Shown in pieces: positions 5,918 to 11,211 of a DNA stretch of 13,950 bases; position 1 is the stretch's first letter, and each line of letters begins with the position of its first letter. The notes under the pieces were generated by a model. It did no database searches. It was not told the origin of the DNA and saw only the letters and a program-made list of their open reading frames with translations. Source of the stretch: Cyanobacteria bacterium UBA1186 (GTDB lineage Bacteria; Cyanobacteriota; Vampirovibrionia; Gastranaerophilales; Gastranaerophilaceae). Made by a program: the position numbers and the translations under genes. Location: positions 1-13,950 of the forward strand of contig DBYM01000007.1 of assembly GCA_002309875.1 (NCBI GenBank), given 5' to 3'.

Positions 5918-6449
5918 CACAAAATACCTTCAGTTAAAGAAAACCGCCGCCAAAAACGGCGGGGATTGGGTTTATGCTCACAGGCCCAATGCAAAGAACG
6001 TAGTGGTAATTCTTCCGATGACCGCTGATGAAATTTTGTTTATTACGGAGGAACGCCCGCCTTTGCAGGCCGAAGGCAGGGGTAAATATTGTATCGGATT
6101 GCCTGCGGGTTTGGTTGGAGATGAGAGAGCGGGCGAATCGGTTGAAGATGCTATAAGAGCAGAACTGAAAGAGGAAGCGGGTTTAGCGGCGGAAGAAATA
6201 AAAATTGCCGCATATAATGTTGCTTCTTCTGCGGGTTGTGTTTCAGAAACCTGTACTCTTGCAATAGCAAAAATTAAGGATAAAACAATTGTTTCTCTCC
6301 CTGTTGATGACGGAGGCGTTATTGTTGAAAGGACTTGGGTTAAGAAGTCCGAAGTTAAGGATTGGCTTAAAAAGAAGGAAGCAGAAGGCTATGTTTTGAC
6401 TGCCCAGATGCTGGCATGTTTGTATTACGGAGAGGAGTGTGAAATATGA
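5898..6449 (+). CDS. Nudix hydrolase (ADP-ribose pyrophosphatase-like)
   Basis: This is a 183-residue protein with a Nudix box at 74-96: Gly74, Glu80, then AELKEEAGL (88-96). The metal-binding EExG glutamates (Glu92, Glu93) are intact, but the usual Arg of the REL triplet is Ala88. Gly-Leu-Pro-Ala-Gly just before the box is typical of ADP-ribose or sugar-nucleotide pyrophosphatases. It overlaps the kinase gene by 20 bp and has a weak Shine-Dalgarno, so translation is probably coupled. A strong hairpin (CCGCCG/CGGCGG at 5944-5949 and 5957-5962) lies in its early codons. The substrate cannot be settled from sequence. Confidence 0.88.
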   Translation: MSDVLCNTKYLQLKKTAAKNGGDWVYAHRPNAKNVVVILPMTADEILFITEERPPLQAEGRGKYCIGLPAGLVGDERAGESVEDAIRAELKEEAGLAAEEIKIAAYNVASSAGCVSETCTLAIAKIKDKTIVSLPVDDGGVIVERTWVKKSEVKDWLKKKEAEGYVLTAQMLACLYYGEECEI

Positions 6450-6796
6450 TAACAAGAGGTATCAGAGGTGCGATTACCGTTGATGAGAATACACCTGAGG
6501 CTATCGGAAGTGCGGTTATTAAACTGCTTCAGGAAATTGTGAGCAGAAATAATCTGGATTTAAACCTTATTTCACACGTTATTTTTTCAGTGACTCACGA
6601 TTTGAATGCCGATTTTCCCGCTAGGTATGCGAGAATTAACCTGAAATGGAAAGACGTGCCGATGATGTGCTTCAACGAAATTGACGTTCCGAATTCTCTG
6701 AAAAAATGCCTGCGTGTGCTTGTTGTTGTAAACTGCAGTGAAACATTTGAGCCCGAATTTGTTTATCTTAAAGGTGCGGAAGGTTTGAGAAAATGA
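6446..6796 (+). CDS. aroH: AroH-class monofunctional chorismate mutase
   Basis: It converts chorismate to prephenate for tyrosine and phenylalanine synthesis. This 116-residue protein aligns by eye, almost without gaps, to Bacillus subtilis AroH. The catalytic set appears at the same numbers: Arg7 (RGIRGA), Phe57, Arg63, Cys75 and Glu78 (VPMMCFNEIDV), Arg90 (KKCLRV) and a Tyr at 107 (VYL). The C-terminal tail of the Bacillus enzyme is absent, so it is about 10 residues shorter. It overlaps the Nudix stop by 4 bp (ATGA) with GGAG 8 nt upstream. Its place between a kinase and a receiver is unusual for an aromatic amino acid enzyme. Confidence 0.93.
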   Translation: MITRGIRGAITVDENTPEAIGSAVIKLLQEIVSRNNLDLNLISHVIFSVTHDLNADFPARYARINLKWKDVPMMCFNEIDVPNSLKKCLRVLVVVNCSETFEPEFVYLKGAEGLRK

Positions 6797-7173
6797 GAAT
6801 TCTTGTAGTTGATGATGTAAAAGGCTGGCGTGACCACCATTCTGCAATTCTGAAATCAATGTTTGCCGATTGCGTAATAGATACGGCAGAATCGGCAAGA
6901 GAGGGTTATGAGAAAGTTTTTGAAAACAACCTCACTCCTTATGATATCATTTTGACGGACTTGCAGATGGAGTCGGATTTTGAGCCTTTGCTTGCAGGGG
7001 AATGGTTTGTTGAGCGGATAAAGGAAATGAAAAATTTTTACCGTACAAAGATTGTGATAATTTCCGCAACTTATAATATTAAACTGATTGCCGAAAAACT
7101 CGGTGTTCATTATATTCCGAAATCTACCGCAAGAAGTTTTCCCGATGCTTATGACTTTTTAAAAAAGTTTTGA
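6793..7173 (+). CDS. Stand-alone receiver-domain response regulator
   Basis: This 126-residue protein is a CheY/Spo0F-type receiver only. The acidic pocket is Asp7-Asp8 (VVDD), the phospho-acceptor is Asp56 (ILTDLQM), the switch Ser91 lies in IISAT, and the conserved Lys110 in IPKS. No output domain follows, so it must act through protein contact, as in chemotaxis or a phosphorelay. The region between Asp56 and the next strand (SDFEPLLAGEWFVERI) is longer than in CheY. It overlaps aroH by 4 bp and ends the operon that starts with the histidine kinase. Confidence 0.9.
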   Translation: MRILVVDDVKGWRDHHSAILKSMFADCVIDTAESAREGYEKVFENNLTPYDIILTDLQMESDFEPLLAGEWFVERIKEMKNFYRTKIVIISATYNIKLIAEKLGVHYIPKSTARSFPDAYDFLKKF

Positions 7174-7214
7174 TAAATACAACTGTTTTCCGATGACTTA
7201 TTGAGCCAAATCAT

Positions 7215-7220
7215 TATAAT
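7215..7220 (+). promoter_or_regulatory. -10 box close to the secreted-protein start
   Basis: TATAAT at 7215-7220 with a weaker ATGACT 16 bp upstream (7193-7198). The predicted start falls at about 7227, on the ATG itself, and no Shine-Dalgarno precedes that ATG, which suggests a leaderless mRNA. Confidence 0.4.
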
Positions 7221-7226
7221 GATATT

Positions 7227-7712
7227 ATGAAGAAATTCCTGATATTATTTTTGTGCTTAATAATCCCTTTTTCCGTTCAGGCGGCAGTTCTTGAAGCGGG
7301 AGTTTCGATAGAGGATATTCCCGAGGCTCTGTTCGGGACTTGGAGAGTAAATGCGAAACTTGAAAAGACAAATTCTTATTCAACTTTTAAGGCACAGAGT
7401 ATAGATTTTTGGAATTTGATAAGAACAGGCGGAATATTAAGACTTGATAACCCTTTTAGCGGTGCTAATGCGGAAATTTCGGTCAGAGCGGTTGATGGAA
7501 ATGTGGTCGTATTTTCAAAAAAACTTCCTTATGACGGGAATAAGGTTTTGACGGATACGGTTACGATAAGAATTGAAGGCGACAAATTTTCGGGCATAAA
7601 TACCCTTGTGCTTGAATCTTTTTCACTTGTTGATAACCATCTTATGAAAACGGAAACCGCAACTTATGAGATTACGGGCGAAAAAATTGCCGGAGAAAGT
7701 ATTATAAAATAG
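7227..7712 (+). CDS. Secreted or periplasmic protein of unknown function
   Basis: This is a 161-residue protein with a clear Sec signal peptide (MKKFLILFLCLIIPFSVQA, signal peptidase I site VQA|A at 19/20). The mature part is rich in alternating polar/hydrophobic residues and looks like a small all-beta domain (LFGTWRVNAKLE, then GGILRLDNPFSGANAEISVR, then KFSGINTLVLESF). The GTWRV-type opening resembles lipocalin-like or META-like beta proteins only loosely, and I do not assign a family. There is no ribosome-binding site; the ATG is probably at or next to the transcription start. It follows the receiver gene after 53 bp with no terminator seen. Confidence 0.7.
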   Translation: MKKFLILFLCLIIPFSVQAAVLEAGVSIEDIPEALFGTWRVNAKLEKTNSYSTFKAQSIDFWNLIRTGGILRLDNPFSGANAEISVRAVDGNVVVFSKKLPYDGNKVLTDTVTIRIEGDKFSGINTLVLESFSLVDNHLMKTETATYEITGEKIAGESIIK

Positions 7713-7735
7713 GTAGCAAAATTTTTTTTTAGATG

Positions 7736-7744
7736 TGTTATAAT
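7736..7744 (+). promoter_or_regulatory. Extended -10 promoter of the 71-residue small protein
   Basis: TGT-TATAAT (hexamer 7739-7744), an extended -10 that follows a nine-T run (7722-7730). The predicted start is near 7751, giving a leader of about 22 nt that contains AAAAGG, 8 nt before the ATG at 7773. Confidence 0.5.
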
Positions 7745-7772
7745 TTTTGTGTGAATAACAAAAGGTCTTATT

Positions 7773-7988
7773 ATGCAAAATATCAGCCCGATTAAACCGT
7801 TTGTAAATGTTGTAAAAAATACCAAAGCAGGGTTAAAACCTGTTAAGAATGCAATAGAAGAAACCGTAACAAAGAAGGAAGAAAAAATTGTCTCCCTGCT
7901 TGAAGAACTGAGGGCAGAAATTCTCGACAACCCTAATAACCCTTATGTAAGGGAATATTATCGTGAACTTTTGGGGCGGGGTTTTTAG
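7773..7988 (+). CDS. Small hypothetical protein (71 aa)
   Basis: I do not recognise this gene. The protein is charged and mainly helical: a Lys-rich N-terminal part (about 1-35), then EEKIVSLLEELRAEILDNPN (36-55) and a YVREYYRELLGRGF tail. It has no signal peptide, membrane helix or Cys. An extended -10 and an AAAAGG site support expression. It converges on fliA, and the two stops share TTAG (7985-7988), so the 3' ends overlap. It could be a small cytoplasmic adaptor. Confidence 0.6.
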   Translation: MQNISPIKPFVNVVKNTKAGLKPVKNAIEETVTKKEEKIVSLLEELRAEILDNPNNPYVREYYRELLGRGF

Positions 7989-8809
7989 ATAATACTTTTC
8001 TTTAATCTTTCCGAACGGTTTTCGCTCAAGAGGTTCTTGAGTTTCATAATAGCCTGTGCGTGTAATTGGGAGACGCGTGATTCGGAGATATTAATAGCAT
8101 CACCGATTTCTTTAAGTGTCATATTTTCGTGGTAGTAAAGGACCATAATAGTTCTTTCTCTTTCAGGTAAACGTTTCAAAGCGTCCTCCAATTCTTTTTT
8201 AATATTCTTTTCCTCAAGTTGTTCGTGCGGGGCAAGGTTGTGTGAATCCTCGATTGTATCGATGATTTCGATATCACCGTCAACAACACCTTTTTTCTCG
8301 TATATTGAGGTAATTGTAGTGTCATCGGCAAGAATTTGCTCAACTTTTTCTTTCTCTATTCCCAGATAGTTGGCAATTTCGGAATCGGTTGCGGCCCTTC
8401 CGAATTGTCTTTTAAGTTCCTCCTGAGCCTCTTTTACGTCGCGGATTTTCTTTCTGACACTTCTTGGCAGGAAGTCCTGAGAGCGCACTTTGTCAATAAT
8501 GTTACCGCGAATTCTGACAAGGGCATATGTTTCAAATCTTGCGCCCATTTTAGGGGTATATTTTTCTACTGCGTCGATAAGACCTTCAACGCCGTAGCTT
8601 GAAATATCTTCATAAGAGAAAGTTGGCGGCAGGGCAACTTTAACACGCCCTACAACGTATCTTGTCAGGTAGATGTATTGTAAAATGAGGGCATCTCTGA
8701 GATTTTTATTTTCGTGGTCATCAAAATAACGGGCCCACATTTCAGCCAGTTCCTCATTTGTTGCTCTTTTTATTTTGTTGTATGATGAGAAATCTAAGTT
8801 CTGGTCCAT
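7985..8809 (-). CDS. fliA: FliA-type RNA polymerase sigma-28 factor
   Basis: This 274-residue protein has the FliA/WhiG plan. It lacks region 1. Region 2 spans about 35-115 (SSYGVEGLIDAVEKYTP, then ARFETYALVRIRGNIIDKVR) and ends in DFLPRSVRKK, the sequence that separates FliA from other sigma-70 proteins. Region 3 is about 118-170 and the region 4 HTH about 208-260 (LPERERTIMVLYYHENMTLK, then SESRVSQLHAQAI). It should transcribe late flagellar and chemotaxis genes; a near-consensus sigma-28 promoter is in this window at 11151-11177. No anti-sigma FlgM is seen nearby. Only a weak GTGAG precedes the ATG. Upstream is a direct-repeat regulator box (8887-8902). Confidence 0.93.
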   Translation of the reverse strand: MDQNLDFSSYNKIKRATNEELAEMWARYFDDHENKNLRDALILQYIYLTRYVVGRVKVALPPTFSYEDISSYGVEGLIDAVEKYTPKMGARFETYALVRIRGNIIDKVRSQDFLPRSVRKKIRDVKEAQEELKRQFGRAATDSEIANYLGIEKEKVEQILADDTTITSIYEKKGVVDGDIEIIDTIEDSHNLAPHEQLEEKNIKKELEDALKRLPERERTIMVLYYHENMTLKEIGDAINISESRVSQLHAQAIMKLKNLLSENRSERLKKSII

Positions 8810-8863
8810 CTCACTTGCCCAACTAACATGACATTTTAAATAATAACGTTTTTAACGAATTTC

Positions 8864-8902
8864 TTTATCGTATGTTTGTATGAAATTGTTAAGAAATGTT
8901 AA
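8864..8902 (-). promoter_or_regulatory. fliA promoter with OmpR/PhoB-type direct-repeat box C
   Basis: On the minus strand there is a perfect direct repeat TTAACA, TTTC, TTAACA (8902-8887). The second hexamer can double as a -35: exactly 17 bp later lies GATAAA (8869-8864), a fair -10. The predicted start is near 8857, with a leader of about 48 nt. The first TAA of the box is also the stop codon of the upstream HEAT-like gene (8899-8901). The 16-bp core is identical to that upstream of the group-2 sigma gene. Confidence 0.55.
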
Positions 8903-9621
8903 TTCTGTTTAAAAACGTTTCTTACGTAGTAGTTTTCGTCATTTTTGAGTTTTTCGGCAAGCGGGGCAAAAATTTTATCATTCGTGCGAATGAGTATTTG
9001 GGCAACTTTCTCTCTGATTGTGTATTCTTTTTCTTCGGAGGACCTTTCCAGAATCGGGAGTAAAGTTTCTGCGGAAATGTCAGAAGTAAAAAGCCTCAGG
9101 CTTTCCAAACACCAATAAAGTTTAAATAACTGCTTATTTACCGTATATTTTTTATCCCTGAAGATGATTTTATCAAGGCCTTCAAATGCTTCTTTGATAT
9201 GTCCGAGCAGGAGTTCAAGGTATTTTTCGGCAAATTCTCCGTCCTCTTTTAAGATTTCAACCGAATCAATAACAAGCCGGCAGATATTTCCGTTAATATC
9301 AATCGTTCCGTCCGCAAATTTTGGGTAAAAAGGTTTAAAGAGTGTGATAAATTTTTTGTCGGATTTTAAAAGTTGATAAATTTTCAGAGCAACGGCTTCT
9401 CTGATTTTCCCGTCGCACCCTGTCAGATTCCCGATAAGAATCTCCGCTTCATTAATACCATTTACCCCCTCAAGTTTCATTGCGGCAATTTGTTTTTGCG
9501 GAATGTTTCCGTTCTTGAGCATATTCATTAATTCCGCATGAGAAAAATCGCACTGAGCCATTTCATAAGCCTGTTCGAAATTTGTATCCAAATCTTTATA
9601 AAAACCTTTATTCAAATCCAT
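8899..9621 (-). CDS. HEAT/armadillo-like helical repeat protein
   Basis: This is a 240-residue all-helical protein. Repeats resembling HEAT units can be seen at about 26-62 (SHAELMNMLKNGNIPQKQIA, then an amphipathic second helix), at 70-87 (REAVALKIYQLL) and most clearly at 182-238 (ETLLPILERSSEEKEYTIRE, then KVAQILIRTNDKIFAPLAEK and a final NDENYYVRN). Such solenoids bind other proteins; no catalytic motif is present. The gene lies directly upstream of fliA on the same strand, with 89 bp between. An extended -10 (TGC-TAGAAT, 9652-9644) precedes it, and the ribosome-binding site is poor. A role as a fliA partner is only positional inference. Confidence 0.65.
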   Translation of the reverse strand: MDLNKGFYKDLDTNFEQAYEMAQCDFSHAELMNMLKNGNIPQKQIAAMKLEGVNGINEAEILIGNLTGCDGKIREAVALKIYQLLKSDKKFITLFKPFYPKFADGTIDINGNICRLVIDSVEILKEDGEFAEKYLELLLGHIKEAFEGLDKIIFRDKKYTVNKQLFKLYWCLESLRLFTSDISAETLLPILERSSEEKEYTIREKVAQILIRTNDKIFAPLAEKLKNDENYYVRNVFKQN

Positions 9622-9643
9622 TCCCGCGTTTTCTTACAGAAAT

Positions 9644-9652
9644 ATTCTAGCA
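9644..9652 (-). promoter_or_regulatory. Extended -10 promoter of the HEAT-like gene
   Basis: On the minus strand TGC-TAGAAT (9652-9644), with a predicted start near 9637, 16 nt before the ATG. No convincing -35 is seen, which is acceptable for an extended -10. Confidence 0.45.
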
Positions 9653-9718
9653 CAAGTATTAATGATTTTTTCTCAAAAAATAGTTTTAATGGATTAGGAT
9701 ATTCGGGAGGAAATTTAT

Positions 9719-9737
9719 TATAATGAAAATCAAGGAG
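9719..9737 (+). promoter_or_regulatory. -10 box and Shine-Dalgarno that decide the 54-residue ORF start
   Basis: TATAAT (9719-9724) overlaps the upstream in-frame ATG at 9723, so transcription would begin near 9731, after that ATG. AAGGAG (9732-9737) then lies 6 nt before the ATG at 9744. Together these exclude the longer start. Confidence 0.5.
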
Positions 9738-9743
9738 AAAATT

Positions 9744-9908
9744 ATGCAACCGATTTTAAATATTATTCAAAACTTATTTATATTCGAAAAAGAGCCTCAA
9801 AAGATAGGGCTTACGCAATTGAGAGAGTCTGAAAACGTAAAGCCGATTGAGCCTTCCATCAAAAACAAAGACGTAAAACTTTCCGATTTAATGCGCCGTG
9901 CAAGTTAG
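9744..9908 (+). CDS. Small hypothetical protein (54 aa)
   Basis: I do not recognise this gene. The protein starts MQPILNIIQNLFIFEKEP (hydrophobic, amphipathic helix 2-14), followed by a charged Lys/Glu segment and a DLMRRAS end. There is no signal cleavage site or Cys. The start is set by AAGGAG 6 nt upstream and a -10 at 9719-9724. It is divergent from the HEAT-like gene and converges on the SRP RNA gene, whose 3' end is about 40 bp beyond the stop. It could be a small membrane-associated protein. Confidence 0.55.
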   Translation: MQPILNIIQNLFIFEKEPQKIGLTQLRESENVKPIEPSIKNKDVKLSDLMRRAS

Positions 9909-9929
9909 TGCGGGGAAAATGTGAAAGGT

Positions 9930-9951
9930 TTTTAATTATAAAAAATTAAAA
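9930..9951 (-). terminator. T-rich 3' end of the SRP RNA
   Basis: On the minus strand the closing SRP helix is followed directly by TTTTAATTTTTT, an adequate U tract. The terminal GGTACGGC helix could itself serve as the terminator stem. An overlapping AT-rich dyad (AATTAAAA with TTTTAATT) also lies here. Confidence 0.45.
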
Positions 9952-10212
9952 GCCGTACCACTACCTATCGAAGTACAGAGAAATTTGACTTTGTAATTAA
10001 TGTCTCCTTTTCGGAAGTACGACACCCGTAAGGATTATCTTAGTGCTGCTGTGTTTCCACCCTGACACGGTTCGATAGTTTACGCCATCATATTCGGAAC
10101 TATCAACGACTTTAACGGCATCGGCAAATTTTCAATACCCCTCACAGTAGGCTCTGCCCCTCGCAAAAGCGTTCGAGTCGAGAGATTCGCTAAGTCCCCG
10201 GGGAGTACGGCA
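9945..10212 (-). ncRNA. ffs: Signal recognition particle RNA (long form with Alu domain)
   Basis: The 4.5S/6S-type RNA binds Ffh and targets nascent membrane proteins. The helix 8 core is present on the minus strand: GTCAGG, then a GTG-GAAA-CAC tetraloop hairpin (10060-10051), then AGCAGCACTAAG. The first bases (TGCCGTACT from 10212) pair with GGTACGGC at the 3' end (9959-9952), as in the long Bacillus-type RNA. About 268 nt matches the long class (about 270 nt) with an Alu domain. It is followed by a T-rich tail. A promoter with a perfect spacer starts transcription at 10212. The same stretch has no coding frame. I am sure of the family; the exact 3' end is approximate. Confidence 0.92.
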
Positions 10213-10218
10213 GTGGTA

Positions 10219-10247
10219 ATTGTAACACATAAATTACCCGATTACAA
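10219..10247 (-). promoter_or_regulatory. ffs: Promoter of the SRP RNA gene
   Basis: On the minus strand TTGTAA (10247-10242), a 17-bp spacer, TACAAT (10224-10219), predicting a start at 10212, exactly the first base of the TGCCGTACT terminal helix. The -35 lies inside the last codons of ldcA (stop at 10236-10234), so the promoter is embedded in that gene's 3' end. Confidence 0.7.
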
Positions 10248-11085
10248 GATGTTTTCCTTCTAAGACAGCCTGCTTCCCGACAGGTATTGTAACCATTTCT
10301 CTGTCGTGCGTAATCTTAAATCCGCCTGCAGCAGGACAGGGAAGTGTGCTGAAAAATTCATCAAGCCATTCCCGGTTATCAACCCCGAGAAAATCGCCGA
10401 GCACAATTCCTTTGCAGTTATTTTTAAATTTATTGATATTAAAAAGTTGTGTAAACATTCTGTCGATTTTGTAGGCAGGCTCGTTAATATCTTCGGCGAA
10501 GAAGATAAAATCCTCGTTGGGAATGAAATCCAAACCGCACATTGAAGCGGCTGTTGTGAGATTTCCGCCCCAAATAATTCCTTTTGCACTGCCTTTGTTA
10601 AATATTTTATCGCCCTCCAATTCGAGAGTTTCGTTATTCAGGGCTTTAATCATATTATCAAGCGTAAATTTGTTGAATTTTTCATCGCTGAAACTTACTC
10701 CCATCGGCCCGTGGTATGTGATTAACCCCGTTTTTTTGTAAACAGTTAAAAGCAAAGCCGTAATATCAGAGTATCCGATAATAGGTTTCGGGTTATTTTT
10801 AATAAGTCTGCAGTCAATTTTTTGGAGGATTTTTAAAGTTCCGTACCCGCCTCTTGCCGCCATAATCAAATCAATTTCAGGGTCTTTGAAAAAATCGTGC
10901 AAAGCGGTCACTCTGTCATCGTCAGAGCCTGCAAGATAACGTTCTTTTTTATAAATATTTGAGGATAGTTTAACCCTGTAACCTGCGTTTTGCAAATTCA
11001 AAACGGCATTGTCGGTTGTTTCTTTGTCACAATCGCCTGCAAGAGCCAAAATTCCTATTGTATTGCCTTTTTCAAGTTTAATCAT
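10234..11085 (-). CDS. ldcA: Muramoyltetrapeptide LD-carboxypeptidase (peptidase S66)
   Basis: It trims the terminal D-Ala from the murein tetrapeptide in the cytoplasm during peptidoglycan recycling. This 283-residue protein shows the S66 landmarks: ARGGYG (77-82), the nucleophile Ser106 in IIGYSDITAL, the GGNL strand (173-176), an acidic EDINEPAYKIDRM segment holding the catalytic Glu (198 or 202), and His260 in the KITHDREMVTIPVG ending. The length is slightly under the usual 300. No Shine-Dalgarno is present. A promoter (TTTACA, 17 bp, TATAAT at 11123-11095) would start the mRNA only about 0-4 nt before the ATG, so it is probably leaderless. It is divergent from the sigma-28-driven coiled-coil gene. 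Confidence 0.9.
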   Translation of the reverse strand: MIKLEKGNTIGILALAGDCDKETTDNAVLNLQNAGYRVKLSSNIYKKERYLAGSDDDRVTALHDFFKDPEIDLIMAARGGYGTLKILQKIDCRLIKNNPKPIIGYSDITALLLTVYKKTGLITYHGPMGVSFSDEKFNKFTLDNMIKALNNETLELEGDKIFNKGSAKGIIWGGNLTTAASMCGLDFIPNEDFIFFAEDINEPAYKIDRMFTQLFNINKFKNNCKGIVLGDFLGVDNREWLDEFFSTLPCPAAGGFKITHDREMVTIPVGKQAVLEGKHLVIG

Positions 11086-11094
11086 TATAAATAG

Positions 11095-11133
11095 ATTATA
11101 TAGAAATTTTCCTTTTTTGTAAACTTTTGTAAC
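11095..11133 (-). promoter_or_regulatory. ldcA promoter with HLR1-like box D
   Basis: On the minus strand GTTACA, AAAG, TTTACA (11133-11118). Extended to octamers (GTTACAAA-AG-TTTACAAA) it fits the cyanobacterial HLR1 consensus without a mismatch. The second hexamer is also the -35: TTTACA, exactly 17 bp, TATAAT (11100-11095). The architecture is the same as at fliA. Confidence 0.6.
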
Positions 11134-11150
11134 GATTTACTCCAAAATAT

Positions 11151-11177
11151 TAAAGTTTTTGAGAAAAGTGCCGTAAT
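11151..11177 (+). promoter_or_regulatory. Sigma-28 (FliA) promoter
   Basis: TAAAGTTT (11151-11158), exactly 11 bp, GCCGTAAT (11170-11177). The enterobacterial FliA consensus is TAAAGTTT-N11-GCCGATAA, so the -35 is perfect and the -10 keeps GCCG. It drives the coiled-coil gene at 11212. The FliA gene itself is in this window. Confidence 0.8.
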
Positions 11178-11211
11178 ACATGTAAATAAAAAAGGAAAAG
11201 GAGCCTCAATT

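Noticed and set aside
6081..6092. GGGGTAAAT core inside the Nudix gene and a similar GGGGGTAAAT in the HEAT-like gene near 9462-9471
   Set aside because: Single copies in coding sequence with no tandem units; they fit ordinary codons and are not counted as members of the intergenic repeat family.
7681..7730. Intrinsic terminator before the nine-T run at 7722
   Set aside because: The only dyad (TTGC/GCAA with A/T arms) is weak, bulged and has a 25-nt loop, so I do not call a terminator.
9723..9743. Longer start for the 54-residue protein at 9723
   Set aside because: That ATG overlaps the -10 box and lies before the predicted transcription start; AAGGAG serves the ATG at 9744.
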